Origin: M10-OD1-4 sp038061695
Lineage (GTDB): Bacteria > Patescibacteriota > Minisyncoccia > GWC2-36-17 > M10-OD1-4
Direction of reading: 5' to 3'
DNA length: 64,000 nt
Assembly (NCBI GenBank): GCA_038061695.1
Contig: JBBTYT010000001.1
Coordinates: 12,002 to 76,001 of the forward strand
Below the pieces are notes generated by a model. The model was not told the origin of the DNA and did not search any database. It saw only the letters and a program-made list of their open reading frames with translations. Within the stretch, counting starts at the first letter, position 1. Every line of letters starts with the position of its first letter. The position numbers and the translations under genes are program-made. Below, piece by piece: positions 41,146-50,718 of this stretch.

Positions 41146-41613
41146 ATGTCTAATGCCTGTGACCATAAAAGTGTCGGAATGATTCTTTACAAAGATGAAA
41201 AAATTCTATTAATTGAAAGAGCCAAATATCCTTTTGGCTTTGCCATTCCAGCTGGTCATGTCGATGATGACAAAACTTATGAAGAATCTGCCCAGCGTGA
41301 ATTAAAAGAAGAGGTTGGGCTAGGAACAAAAGAATTAAAATTAATTATAGAGGGGAGAAAAGAAAATAAATGCAGGAGAGATGGCGGTTCATGGCATTTT
41401 TGGAAGATATATCAAATAATTTCAATTGGAGAAATAGATAGAAGTAAAGACGAAACGAAGCAAGTCGGCTGGTATACTAAAGATCAAATAAGAGTTCTTG
41501 GAAATAAAGCTGAAAAGTATAATAATAAAGAAATTTCTGAGGAAGAGTGGAATAAGAATCCTGGGCTGGAACCCGTGATATATGAATGGTTTAAGGAATT
41601 AAAAATAATTTAA
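41146..41613 (+). CDS. Nudix family protein with altered Nudix box
   Basis: 155 residues. VILLIERAKYPFGFAIPAGHV-type core, and a box GHVDDDKTYEESAQRELKEE-VGL in which the first Glu of Gx5E is Lys, while RELKEE, the metal-binding part, is intact. Activity is therefore likely but possibly shifted. Follows the other Nudix gene by 20 bases. Confidence 0.8.
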   Translation: MSNACDHKSVGMILYKDEKILLIERAKYPFGFAIPAGHVDDDKTYEESAQRELKEEVGLGTKELKLIIEGRKENKCRRDGGSWHFWKIYQIISIGEIDRSKDETKQVGWYTKDQIRVLGNKAEKYNNKEISEEEWNKNPGLEPVIYEWFKELKII

Positions 41614-41618
41614 AGAAA

Positions 41619-42083
41619 ATGAAAAAAGTTACTAAAATAAAAAAGAAAAAGAGAGAGGTTGTTATTTGTTCAAGCGCCGCTTTTTATAAAAATATGTTGG
41701 ATGTTGAGGATGAGCTTAAGAGATTAGGATTTAAAGTAATCATCCCTCTTACTGCAAGTGCAATGAAAAAGAACGGTGATTTTAGCGTGGAAAGATATAA
41801 AACTTGGCATAAAAATTCGGATGATTATAAAAGAAAAACTTTTTTAACGAAACATCACTTTAATAAAATTGTGAAAGGAGATGTTATTCTCGTATTGAAT
41901 TATGAAAAAAATGGAATTATTGGATATATTGGCGGGGCAGTTTTATCTGAGATGGCAATCGCCCTTCATCATGGCAAGAAAATTTACATGCTTAATCCAG
42001 TACCAGAATCTCTATCTTACAAAGAAGAGCTTTATGGAATGATGCCGATTGTCATCAATGGCGATTTAAATTTAATCCGTTAA
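41619..42083 (+). CDS. Nucleoside 2-deoxyribosyltransferase-like protein
   Basis: 154 residues. VVICSSAAFYKNMLDVEDEL opens a Rossmann-like fold; GDVILVLNYEKNGIIGYIGG and AVLSEMAIALHHGKKIYML match the NDT pattern in which the Glu of the SEM/GxExG segment is catalytic. Would cleave or transfer the base of deoxynucleosides or modified nucleotides. Lies 5 bases after the Nudix gene and before a MazG-like gene. Confidence 0.72.
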   Translation: MKKVTKIKKKKREVVICSSAAFYKNMLDVEDELKRLGFKVIIPLTASAMKKNGDFSVERYKTWHKNSDDYKRKTFLTKHHFNKIVKGDVILVLNYEKNGIIGYIGGAVLSEMAIALHHGKKIYMLNPVPESLSYKEELYGMMPIVINGDLNLIR

Positions 42084-42102
42084 TAAAAAAGGTTTCAAAT
42101 AT

Positions 42103-42438
42103 ATGACTTTAGAAATATTTCAAAAATTTATCGATGAACAGGATGCTCTTTTTCGCGCGGTGAAAGATTCTAATAAAACTGATCGTGAACGTGTTTTTGC
42201 TCGTGTGATTAAATTAGGGGAAGAGTACGGGGAGTTATGTGATGAAGTGCTTGCTTCAGTCGGAGATCAAAGAAAGGACAAATTAGATGAGAAGCATGAT
42301 TTGGAGGGTGAGTTTGCTGATGTGGTTATCGTTGCTTTCATGCTCGCAAAAGCTATGAATATAGATATGAAAAAAGCGTTAATAAATAAGATGCAAAAAA
42401 TTAAGGATAAACATAATAAACAAATAGGGGTTAAGTAA
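42103..42438 (+). CDS. MazG-like / all-alpha NTP pyrophosphohydrolase
   Basis: 111 residues, all helical. VIKLGEEYGELCDEVLAS provides the ExxE pair, and LEGEFADVVIVAFMLAKAM the second metal-binding ExxD, as in MazG-type enzymes. C-terminal basic helix KMQKIKDKHNKQ is also typical. Removes pyrophosphate from unwanted NTPs. Last gene of the nucleotide-handling cluster. Confidence 0.8.
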   Translation: MTLEIFQKFIDEQDALFRAVKDSNKTDRERVFARVIKLGEEYGELCDEVLASVGDQRKDKLDEKHDLEGEFADVVIVAFMLAKAMNIDMKKALINKMQKIKDKHNKQIGVK

Positions 42439-42467
42439 AATTTATATAATCGAAATTGTGTTTCAAG

Positions 42468-42495
42468 TTGAATTTTTCAATTTTTCTGATATACT
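42468..42495 (+). promoter_or_regulatory. Promoter of frr
   Basis: TTGAAT (42468-42473), 16-base spacer, extended TGA-TATACT (42490-42495). Leader about 28 bases. Confidence 0.55.
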
Positions 42496-42529
42496 GATTT
42501 TATATTAAAATTTAACTTATTTATCTTAT

Positions 42530-43087
42530 ATGTATGAAGATATCTTAAATCCATTTAAGGAAAAAATGGAAAAAACCATTGATCATTTTAGATTGGAAAT
42601 AACTTCTTTAAGAACCGGTAGAGCATCTTCCACCTTGGTTGAAGATTTGAAAGTTATTTATTTTGGAGTTCCAACTCCATTAAATCAAATTGCTTCAATA
42701 ACAGTTCAACCGCCAAGCACGATAGTTATTAAACCGTGGGATAGAAGTGCTATTGCTCCTATTGAGTCTGCTATTAGAAATTCTCAAATTGGTCTTGCGC
42801 CTATTGCCGAAAGCGACTTTGTCAGGATAAATATTCCAACTTTAACTCAAGAAAGAAGAGAACAATTGATAAAGATTTTAGGTCAGAGAGCTGAGGATGC
42901 GAAAGTTGCTGTAAGGCAAGAAAGAGAGTATATTATGAAGGATATTGATAAAAGAGAGAAAGAAGGAACTTTGTCTGAGGATGATAAATTTAAATCAAAA
43001 GAGATGGTTCAGAAGCTTGTTGATTTATATAATGATAAGGTAAAAAATGTAAGAGATTTAAAGGAGAGAGATATATTAAGTAATTGA
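42530..43087 (+). CDS. frr: Ribosome recycling factor
   Basis: 185 residues, exact family length. Splits the post-termination ribosome with EF-G. Motifs: LEITSLRTGRASSTLVEDLKV, PLNQIASITVQPPSTIVIKPWD, INIPTLTQERREQLIKI, and the long C-terminal helix EREYIMKDIDKREKEG. Followed 11 bases later by rseP. Confidence 0.97.
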   Translation: MYEDILNPFKEKMEKTIDHFRLEITSLRTGRASSTLVEDLKVIYFGVPTPLNQIASITVQPPSTIVIKPWDRSAIAPIESAIRNSQIGLAPIAESDFVRINIPTLTQERREQLIKILGQRAEDAKVAVRQEREYIMKDIDKREKEGTLSEDDKFKSKEMVQKLVDLYNDKVKNVRDLKERDILSN

Positions 43088-43098
43088 AATTATAACCA

Positions 43099-44187
43099 AT
43101 GTCAGTTTTATTATCTATAGTAGTTTTCATTGTTATTTTAGCCTTATTGGTTTTGGTGCATGAATTTGGGCATTTTAAGGCTGCGAGAAAATTCGGAATT
43201 CGTGTTGATGAATTCGGTTTTGGTTTTCCGCCTAAAATTTGGAGTAGAAAAAAAGATGAAACAGAATATTCTATTAATTGGATACCGCTTGGCGGATTTG
43301 TGAAGATATTTGGAGAATCAAGAGAAGGGGAAGGAGATCCAAGTAGTTTTGCGTCAAAGCCTGTTTGGCAAAGAATGATAGTCATTTCAGCAGGTGTGTT
43401 TATGAATTGGGTTTTAGCAGTTGTTCTTCTAACTATAGGATTTTGGTATGGTCTTCCTCAGCTTGTGACAGATGAGAATATTGGTAGAGCTAGAGATGTG
43501 ACTGTCACTATTACTCAAGTTGTGTCAAGTTCTCCGGCACAAGAAGCAGGTTTTAAAGTAGGTGATTCTATAAACAAACTTACATTTGGTTCTGATATTA
43601 TTTTAATTTCAGAGCCTGAGCATGTTCAGGAATTTATTGCAAAGCATAAAGGTGAGAATATTTCAGCTCAAATAAAAAGAGGAGGGGAATTATTAAACTT
43701 GGAAGTTACTCCAAGATTAAAGGTTCCAGAGGGAGAAGGTGCTGTTGGTGTAGCTATGGGAAAAGTTGGTATAGTTTCATCTATTTGGTATAAAGCTCCT
43801 TGGGATGGTTTAAAAACAACATATTTTATGACAGGATCTATGTTCACAGGTTTTTATGAAATATTAAAAAATCTTGTTCTTTCTGGTAAGGCTGGTGTTG
43901 ATGTCGCAGGTCCTATAGGCATTGGTCAGATGACATATCAATTCACTCAACTCGGATTCTCTTATCTTATTCAATTTGCTGCTATACTATCAATTAATTT
44001 AGCTATTTTAAATGCTCTTCCAATCCCAGCTCTTGATGGTGGAAGATTTATATTTTTAATTATAGAGGCGATAAAAAGATCTCCTGTTTCTCAAAAGGTT
44101 GAGATGACTTTTCAGACAGTAGGTATTGCGCTTTTAATATTATTAATGGTGGTGGTGACTATTAAAGATATTATACGTTTATTTTAA
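43099..44187 (+). CDS. rseP: RIP metalloprotease, site-2 protease family (RseP-like, M50)
   Basis: 362 residues. Zinc motif HEFGH in LALLVLVHEFGHFKAARKFG, one PDZ domain (PAQEAGFKVGDSINKL), and the third ligand region NALPIPALDGGRFIFLIIEA. Four membrane helices. Cleaves transmembrane segments of regulators or signal peptides. One PDZ domain instead of the two in E. coli RseP. Confidence 0.93.
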   Translation: MSVLLSIVVFIVILALLVLVHEFGHFKAARKFGIRVDEFGFGFPPKIWSRKKDETEYSINWIPLGGFVKIFGESREGEGDPSSFASKPVWQRMIVISAGVFMNWVLAVVLLTIGFWYGLPQLVTDENIGRARDVTVTITQVVSSSPAQEAGFKVGDSINKLTFGSDIILISEPEHVQEFIAKHKGENISAQIKRGGELLNLEVTPRLKVPEGEGAVGVAMGKVGIVSSIWYKAPWDGLKTTYFMTGSMFTGFYEILKNLVLSGKAGVDVAGPIGIGQMTYQFTQLGFSYLIQFAAILSINLAILNALPIPALDGGRFIFLIIEAIKRSPVSQKVEMTFQTVGIALLILLMVVVTIKDIIRLF

Positions 44188-44347
44188 TACTTTCCTTTGT
44201 TTTTGTTGAAAATATGCATAATTTCTAGGATGCTAGAGATTGTAATACACATGTTAAGTATCAATTTTATTAATGTTAAATAATTATATATTGATATACC
44301 TATTAAACCCTTGCTTTACGCTATATTTAGGTATAATATGTTAATTA

Positions 44348-45547
44348 ATGAATGATCAAGATGTAAATAAATCAGAGTTTAAGGAAATACCCTTGAAAAT
44401 ATATGAACCAACATGGGGTTCAGACCTTGCTGGTACTATTATTGAGCTTGAAAAACTGCGCGTAAGAAAGCTTGGTGGACCGGTCCCACCCTATATATTT
44501 TTTCAGCTGAAAGATATTTTTCAGATGATGGAAAGTCTCGGGTCCGCGCGCATCGAGGGAAACCATACAACCCTCGCCGAGTTTGTTGAAAAAATTATTG
44601 ACCAAATTCCAAAAGACACAAAAGAGGAATCCATTCGTGAGATTTTTAACATTGAACGAGCAATTAAATTTATCGAGGATAATGTTGCCGAGGGTGGGAA
44701 AATTACTCGTGCGCATATATCAGAAATTCATAAAATTATTGTAGATGGTCTTACTCCGTCACCATTTGGTGAAGGCTCATGTTATCCTGGAGACTTGAGA
44801 TCAATCAATGTCGGCATTCAAGGATCGTCCCATGTGCCACCTGATAAAGTTAAAGTGCTAGATTATTTTGAAGAGCTTATTGCGTTTGTGAACACGGAAG
44901 TCGGACCACAAAACGATCTATTGGTAACAGCTCTCTCTCATCATCGTATGGCGTGGATTCACCCATTCGATAACGGCAACGGACGTTTGATTCGAATGTT
45001 TACTTACGCTTTGCTCATTAAGCAAGGTTTTAAAGTCCATGACGGACGAATACTTAATCCAACGGCAATCTTTTGTATGGACCGTAATCAGTATTACAAA
45101 AATTTAGGACTTGCTGATACTGGAGAAAAAGACAAAGTGCTTGAATGGTGTTCGTATGTCCTTAGCGGTTTAAAAGAGGAAATTGAAAAAATTGACCGTT
45201 TGCTTGATTTAAAATATATGACTGAGACGATTTTGATACCAGTTTTGGCCTATGCGCTTGAACGTCAACTTATTACTAAACGCGAATTCTATATTTTAAG
45301 TGCCTTGGTGAAGAGTAAGTTGATGATAATTAAGTCGTCAGACCTCAATTCAATTATTGGAGAAGAGTCAGCTGTCCAGCGTTCACGCATTCTTAAGCGT
45401 CTAAAAGATAAAAAAATGCTCCGTCTTGCGCATGGCAAGAGTCGTGTATATACCATTAATTTCGTAAATAATTATCTATTGCGTGGGATTTTTTATGTTC
45501 TTGAGAAGAACGGCTTCGTCCCGCCGTCTTTGAACAAGAAAAATTAA
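44348..45547 (+). CDS. Fic family protein with N-terminal inhibitory motif and C-terminal winged helix
   Basis: 399 residues. Catalytic motif HPFDNGNGRLIR (His205) is complete, so AMP transfer to proteins is expected. The inhibitory motif (S/T)xxxE(G/N) is present as SARIEGN (residues 66-72) on the N-terminal side, a class II arrangement. The C-terminal ~100 residues (REFYILSALVKSKLMIIKSS; SRILKRLKDKKMLRLAHGKS) look like a winged-helix DNA-binding domain. TATAAT at 44332-44337 gives a very short leader. Codon use is richer in GC than neighbouring genes, which suggests transfer. No antitoxin gene beside it. Confidence 0.9.
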   Translation: MNDQDVNKSEFKEIPLKIYEPTWGSDLAGTIIELEKLRVRKLGGPVPPYIFFQLKDIFQMMESLGSARIEGNHTTLAEFVEKIIDQIPKDTKEESIREIFNIERAIKFIEDNVAEGGKITRAHISEIHKIIVDGLTPSPFGEGSCYPGDLRSINVGIQGSSHVPPDKVKVLDYFEELIAFVNTEVGPQNDLLVTALSHHRMAWIHPFDNGNGRLIRMFTYALLIKQGFKVHDGRILNPTAIFCMDRNQYYKNLGLADTGEKDKVLEWCSYVLSGLKEEIEKIDRLLDLKYMTETILIPVLAYALERQLITKREFYILSALVKSKLMIIKSSDLNSIIGEESAVQRSRILKRLKDKKMLRLAHGKSRVYTINFVNNYLLRGIFYVLEKNGFVPPSLNKKN

Positions 45548-45799
45548 AATGTAATTTAAAGTACAAACCGCCATACGATAAGACTCAAACATTGCTACAT
45601 CGTCTATAGGTTTTTATCATTATTTGATAAACCTGCTTTTTAATTTGTCTTATTTTCGCTTAATTTCACTTGTAAATTCTGATTTTATTAGGATTTACAA
45701 AGTAACGGTATTGATGTATTCTATCATAATAGTGAGGATATATCTTTTTTGACGAGGAATTAAAAGATATAAAAAATAAATTTCTTAAATTTCAAGATA

Positions 45800-46834
45800 A
45801 TGTTAAATAAAATTTTTGGATATTTTTCAAAAGATATCGGGATAGATTTGGGCACCGCAAATACCCTTGTTTATGTTAAGGGTAGGGGTATTATAATCAA
45901 TGAACCATCCGTTGTTGCTATAAATCAAAAAACTGGACAAGTTCTAGCTATAGGTATTGAGGCAAAAAAGATGATTGGCAGAACGCCAGGGCATGTTGTA
46001 GCGGTGAGGCCTCTTGTAGATGGTGTTATCTCTGATTTTGAGGTTACCGAGCAGATGCTTAAATATTTCATAGATAAGGTTCACAAAGAATCTTTTTCTC
46101 TAATACCAAGACCAAGAGTCGTCATTGGTATTCCTTCTCAGATCACAGAGGTTGAAAAAAGAGCAGTGGAAGAGGCGGCAAAAAATGCCGGAGCGAGAGA
46201 AGTTTATTTAGTTGAAGAGCCTATGGCGGCCGCTATTGGTTCAAGAATGCCTATACATGATGCAGTTGGAAATCTAATTGTTGATATAGGTGGTGGCACA
46301 ACAGATATAGCTGTTATATCTTTAGGTGGTGTCGTTATTTCTAAAAATTTAAAAATAGCAGGTGATAAATTGAATCAGGACATTATAAGATATGCTCATG
46401 ATGAGTATAAACTTCTTATTGGCGAGAGAGCGGCAGAGGATATTAAAATATCTATAGGCTCGGCTTATCCGCTGGAAGAAACCTTAACTACCCATATGAG
46501 AGGTAGAGATCTTGTTTCAGGGTTACCAAAAGAAATTATTGTTACGGATGTTGAAATAAGAAAGACGCTTTCTCGCTCGGTAGGTGCTTTAATTAGTGCT
46601 ATTAAGTCAACCATAGAATCAGCTCCTCCTGAGTTAGTCGCTGATCTCTTAAAAAATGGTATTATTTTAACTGGTGGAGGTTCTTTGCTTCGAGGTCTTG
46701 ATAGGGCTATAGAGGAGGATACTAAAATATCTGTTAGAGTTGCGGAAGATGCTCTCGCTTCCGTTGTTATTGGAACTGGAATTATTATAGAAAATTTAGA
46801 CAAGTTAGCCCATGTTTTAGTTTCAACTAAATAA
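45800..46834 (+). CDS. mreB: Rod-shape-determining actin MreB
   Basis: 344 residues. Cytoskeletal actin homologue that guides lateral wall synthesis. Phosphate 1 motif GIDLGTANTLVYVKGRGIII, phosphate 2 IVDIGGGTTDIAVISLGG, adenosine motif GIILTGGGSLLRGLD. First of four genes ordered mreB-mreC-mreD-mrdA. The 252 bases upstream (45548-45799) hold no gene and no clear promoter that I could fix. Confidence 0.96.
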   Translation: MLNKIFGYFSKDIGIDLGTANTLVYVKGRGIIINEPSVVAINQKTGQVLAIGIEAKKMIGRTPGHVVAVRPLVDGVISDFEVTEQMLKYFIDKVHKESFSLIPRPRVVIGIPSQITEVEKRAVEEAAKNAGAREVYLVEEPMAAAIGSRMPIHDAVGNLIVDIGGGTTDIAVISLGGVVISKNLKIAGDKLNQDIIRYAHDEYKLLIGERAAEDIKISIGSAYPLEETLTTHMRGRDLVSGLPKEIIVTDVEIRKTLSRSVGALISAIKSTIESAPPELVADLLKNGIILTGGGSLLRGLDRAIEEDTKISVRVAEDALASVVIGTGIIIENLDKLAHVLVSTK

Positions 46835-46867
46835 AGCTATAAGTAAGAATCTTTAAGATATATTTGT

Positions 46868-47689
46868 ATGGCAAAAGGTAGTAAAATGAAGCTATTTTCT
46901 TTTTTAGTGGTGATAGTTTTTTTGTTGATTTTTTTGAGTATATTTTTTAAGAATGGTAAATTACAAAATATTATTTTTGATGTTGCTAGTATTCCAGAAA
47001 AAGCATTTTTTTTGATTGGTGATATATTTTCCAGTGGATTTAAAATTATTTTCTCTTTAAAGAATGTTGTTATAGAGAATTCTTCATTAAGATTGGAAAA
47101 TGATACTCTTGTGCAAAAGCTAGTTGATTTTGAAAAAGTAAAAAGTGAAAATATTCTTCTAAGAGAACAATTATCTTTAAGCTTAACAAAATCGTATAAT
47201 CTTTTGGATGTTAAAATCACCAGTTTTGAGCCAAGTAATCTTTTTGAATTTTTAATTATAAACAAAGGAAAGAATGATGGATTAGAAAAAGATATGCCTG
47301 TTATTTTGACCGGCAATATATTGGTTGGAAAAATTACCGATGTCTATGATGATTATTCTAAAGTTATGCTCATAACTGACAGTAATAATAAAGTTAATGT
47401 TATTTCATTTTCTAATCAAGAAGATATTGAATCTCAAAACAGATCGTATTCTGGTGTTTTAAGTGGTTATTTTGGAAAATCAATTTTTATGGATTTAATA
47501 GAGAAGAGTTCTTTGGTTAATCAAAAAGATATGATAATAACCTCAGGATTAGATGGTATTTATCCTGAAAATCTTATCGTTGGCTATGTTGATGTAATAA
47601 AGGATGATGATAATGCTGTTTTTAAACAAGCCTATTTAAATCCTGCTTTTTTACCATTAGACTCAACTTTAGCTTTTGTAATTAGATGA
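46868..47689 (+). CDS. mreC: Rod-shape-determining protein MreC
   Basis: 273 residues. One membrane helix near the N-terminus (FSFLVVIVFLLIFLSIFF), a coiled coil (SSLRLENDTLVQKLVDFEKV), and a beta-rich outside domain (LEKDMPVILTGNILVGKITD; DMIITSGLDGIYPENLIVGY). Bridges MreB, MreD and PBP2. Overlaps mreD by an ATGA. Confidence 0.93.
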   Translation: MAKGSKMKLFSFLVVIVFLLIFLSIFFKNGKLQNIIFDVASIPEKAFFLIGDIFSSGFKIIFSLKNVVIENSSLRLENDTLVQKLVDFEKVKSENILLREQLSLSLTKSYNLLDVKITSFEPSNLFEFLIINKGKNDGLEKDMPVILTGNILVGKITDVYDDYSKVMLITDSNNKVNVISFSNQEDIESQNRSYSGVLSGYFGKSIFMDLIEKSSLVNQKDMIITSGLDGIYPENLIVGYVDVIKDDDNAVFKQAYLNPAFLPLDSTLAFVIR

Positions 47690-48180
47690 AAATTTTTATA
47701 TTTTTTTTCACTTTATCATTGGCTATATTTTTTCAAGTTTCTTTGATGCAAAAAATAGATTTTTATGGGGTTGCCCCAAATCTACCACTTGTTATTGTTT
47801 TTTTTCTAATATTTTTTTCTGATAATTATAAAAAAACAATGTTTAGCGCAATGTTTTTAGGTCTTCTTTTTGATATATTTTCTGGAGTAATATTTGGAGT
47901 ATTTACATTAACATTTATTGTAACAGCTTTTTTAGCATTTGTTCTATCAGACACCATTGTTTCTCGTGATAATATATTAATCTTATTTTTTATATCCATA
48001 TGCGGGACTTTATTTTATGCGTTATTTAGCGTTCTTTTAATTTATATATTTTCTTTTTTTAACACTGATAATTTAAAAATATTTTTGAATTTCATATTCT
48101 TTAGAAATATTATATTTGAGGCTATTTTGAATTCTTTATTGATCTTTGTTTTATCGCCATTAAAAAGATTTGTGAAATGA
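47686..48180 (+). CDS. mreD: Rod-shape-determining protein MreD
   Basis: 164 residues, with five to six membrane helices and the family features FQVSLMQKIDFYGVAPNLPL and GLLFDIFSGVIFGVFTLTF. Overlaps mreC and mrdA by 4 bases at each end. Identified from topology, motif and operon position. Confidence 0.88.
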   Translation: MKIFIFFFTLSLAIFFQVSLMQKIDFYGVAPNLPLVIVFFLIFFSDNYKKTMFSAMFLGLLFDIFSGVIFGVFTLTFIVTAFLAFVLSDTIVSRDNILILFFISICGTLFYALFSVLLIYIFSFFNTDNLKIFLNFIFFRNIIFEAILNSLLIFVLSPLKRFVK

Positions 48181-50129
48181 AATATTTTATAAAAAAATCG
48201 CAATCTGAGATGATAGAGCCAGAAGAAATTCTTCTAGACAGACATTCATCAGAAAAACTAGATGATTCTAAGATGGAAGTTCCTATTAATAAGAAAATTT
48301 TTATATTATTTTTTATCTTAATTCTTTTTTTATTCGGTATTTTTATTATGCGTTCAATAGAGCTTCAACTTTTTAAATATAATGAATATTCTGGTTTAGC
48401 GGAAAATAATAAAACAAGAAGTTATCCAATACTTGCAAATAGAGGAATAATTTATGATAGAAATATGAATCAGCTTGTTTACAATGTGCCGAGTTTTGAT
48501 CTTGTGGTAATCCCTGCAAATTTGCCAAAAAATAAGCTTGAAAGAGAACAAGAACTGATTAAGGTGTCAGAGCAGTTTGGCATTGGCAAGGAAGATATGT
48601 TAAATAAATTTAAAAAAGTTGATGCTGTATCATTGTCACCGATATTGATTAAGGAAAATATACAGAGAGAAGACGCTTTGTTTATAGAATCGCACATAGA
48701 TCAATTTGAAGGTGTTGAACTTAAAAAAAATTCAACGAGAGATTATAAGGATGGAAAATATTTTTCTCATATTTTAGGTTATACTGGAAAAATTTCTGTA
48801 GATGATCTTTTTTTAAATAAAAATTTATCATCTATTGATTATATAGGAAAATCAGGTGTGGAGTTTGTTTATGACAATATTTTAAGAGGTATTAATGGCA
48901 GGGTTATTCAGTATGTTAATTCTATTTCAAGACTTAAAAAAGAGAGAAAAATAAGAGATGATGTAGTTGGTAATAATATTGTGCTTTCTATAGATGCCGA
49001 TCTTCAAAGGATCATATATGATGAATTATCAAACCAGCTGGCAATTAATCCGACTGCAGATGGAGCCGCAGCAGTTGCTGTGGATCCAAAGACAGGTGAA
49101 ATATTAGCTTTAGTTTCTTTGCCTTCTTATGATAATAATATTTTTTCTAAAGGTGGTTTGAGAAGTGAATATAAGAAGATGATAGAAGATGAAAAAAAAC
49201 CGCTTTTTAATAGGGTTGTTTCAGGCACTTATTCTCCAGGATCTGCTATAAAGCCTTTCATAGCATCAGCTGGACTGGAAGAGAATATTATTACAGAGAA
49301 TACAAAAATACATGATACAATAGGATATATATCAATTCAAAATCAATATAATCCTGAGATAGTTTATACATTCAAAGATTGGAAAGCTGGTGGACATGGA
49401 ATAATATCTATTAGAGATGCCCTCGCCGTATCATCAAATGTGTTTTTTTACACAATCGGTGGTGGTTATGGTGATGTGGTTGGACTTGGTATGTCTAGGA
49501 TTAAAAAGTATCTTAATCTTTTTGGTTTCGGTGATATTTTAGGGATTAATTTAAATGGTGAGAGAGCAGGAATAATACCAGATCCTGAATGGAAGCAGAG
49601 GATTAAGGATGAAGATTGGTATATTGGAGATACTTATAATTCGTCAATCGGACAAGGAGATGTATTAGTCACGCCACTTCAGATTGCTATGGCAACATCT
49701 GCAATAGCAAATAATGGCACTCTTTTTGAACCACACCTTGTAAAGGAGATAATAGATAAAGATCAAAATGTAATATCTAAAATATATTCAAAAGAGATGA
49801 GGAGTGGATTTATAAAAAAAGAAAATTTACAAACTGTCAGAGAGGGAATGAGGATGACTGTGACGGAAGGGTCAGCAAAAAGACTTTCTGATCTGCCTGT
49901 TGTAATTGCCGGAAAAACAGGAACAGCTCAGGTATCAGGTGATAATACTAATGCTTGGTTTACATCATTTGCGCCATATGAAGATCCAAATATAGTCTTG
50001 ACCATATTAATTGAAAGGGGTGGTGAAGGCTCTGCGTCAGCAGTGCCGGTGGCTAGAGAGATTTATAAAAAATATTTTAAAATAAATGAACCAAAAAAAC
50101 AATTAGAAGAAGAGCAACTTATTAATTAA
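48177..50129 (+). CDS. mrdA: Penicillin-binding protein 2 (elongasome transpeptidase)
   Basis: 650 residues. Cross-links peptidoglycan during cell elongation. Cytoplasmic tail, one membrane helix (IFILFFILILFLFGIFIM), pedestal with the NRGIIYDRN motif, then the transpeptidase: SxxK as SPGSAIKPF, SxN as VSSNVFFY, KTG as AGKTGTAQVSG. rodA, its usual partner, does not follow; the next gene is bcp. Confidence 0.95.
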   Translation: MKYFIKKSQSEMIEPEEILLDRHSSEKLDDSKMEVPINKKIFILFFILILFLFGIFIMRSIELQLFKYNEYSGLAENNKTRSYPILANRGIIYDRNMNQLVYNVPSFDLVVIPANLPKNKLEREQELIKVSEQFGIGKEDMLNKFKKVDAVSLSPILIKENIQREDALFIESHIDQFEGVELKKNSTRDYKDGKYFSHILGYTGKISVDDLFLNKNLSSIDYIGKSGVEFVYDNILRGINGRVIQYVNSISRLKKERKIRDDVVGNNIVLSIDADLQRIIYDELSNQLAINPTADGAAAVAVDPKTGEILALVSLPSYDNNIFSKGGLRSEYKKMIEDEKKPLFNRVVSGTYSPGSAIKPFIASAGLEENIITENTKIHDTIGYISIQNQYNPEIVYTFKDWKAGGHGIISIRDALAVSSNVFFYTIGGGYGDVVGLGMSRIKKYLNLFGFGDILGINLNGERAGIIPDPEWKQRIKDEDWYIGDTYNSSIGQGDVLVTPLQIAMATSAIANNGTLFEPHLVKEIIDKDQNVISKIYSKEMRSGFIKKENLQTVREGMRMTVTEGSAKRLSDLPVVIAGKTGTAQVSGDNTNAWFTSFAPYEDPNIVLTILIERGGEGSASAVPVAREIYKKYFKINEPKKQLEEEQLIN

Positions 50130-50147
50130 ATTTATAGATATAAAAAT

Positions 50148-50612
50148 ATGAAAGAATTAAAAGAGGGAGATAAAGCACCAGAATTTACATTACCATCATC
50201 ATCAGGAAAGGATTTTTCATTAAGTGATTTTTTTGGCAAGAAGATCGTGTTGTATTTTTATCCAAAAGATATGACTCCAGGCTGTAGTATGGAAGCTCAG
50301 AACTTCAGGGATATTTATGATAAGTTTCAAGAGAAAGGCATTATTATTATTGGCGTTTCTCCAGATCCGATAAAGATGCATTTAAAATTTATTGAAAAAG
50401 AAAATTTGCCGTTTGAACTTTTAGCAGATGAGAGTCATACTGTTTTGGAAATCTATGGCGTCTGGAAAGAGAAAAGTATGTATGGAAAGAAGTATATGGG
50501 TGTAGAGAGATCAACTTTTATTATTAATGAGGAAGGTAAGATAGAGAAAATTTATAGAAAAGTATCTGTCACGGGGCACGCAGAAGAGGCATTAAAATCC
50601 TGTAATATGTAA
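50148..50612 (+). CDS. bcp: Thiol peroxidase Bcp (peroxiredoxin Q family)
   Basis: 154 residues. Reduces hydroperoxides. Thioredoxin-like fold with the peroxidatic Cys46 in FYPKDMTPGCSMEA. The resolving Cys five residues later, found in many Bcp proteins, is absent; the only other Cys is near the C-terminus (KSCNM), so it is probably a 1-Cys or atypical enzyme. Downstream of mrdA by 18 bases and perhaps in the same transcript. Confidence 0.92.
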   Translation: MKELKEGDKAPEFTLPSSSGKDFSLSDFFGKKIVLYFYPKDMTPGCSMEAQNFRDIYDKFQEKGIIIIGVSPDPIKMHLKFIEKENLPFELLADESHTVLEIYGVWKEKSMYGKKYMGVERSTFIINEEGKIEKIYRKVSVTGHAEEALKSCNM

Positions 50613-50649
50613 GAATTATAATATATATAAGTATATATCTCAGGTATTA

Positions 50650-50678
50650 TTGACTATTTACTATAAATGATATATTAT
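50650..50678 (+). promoter_or_regulatory. Promoter of secE-nusG-rplK
   Basis: TTGACT (50650-50655), 17-base spacer, TATTAT (50673-50678). Next to it a small hairpin (AAAGCC/GGCTTT, 50688-50703) followed by T sits in the leader and may act as an attenuator. Confidence 0.6.
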
Positions 50679-50718
50679 AACTGTAATAAAGCCTGAGGGC
50701 TTTTTAAAAATAGTTTTT

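Noticed and set aside
42103..42438. HisE phosphoribosyl-ATP pyrophosphatase
   Set aside because: No histidine biosynthesis genes are near and the helical motifs fit MazG-like proteins better.
44348..45547. Fic toxin with separate antitoxin
   Set aside because: No small antitoxin gene is adjacent, and the inhibitory motif is within the Fic protein itself.
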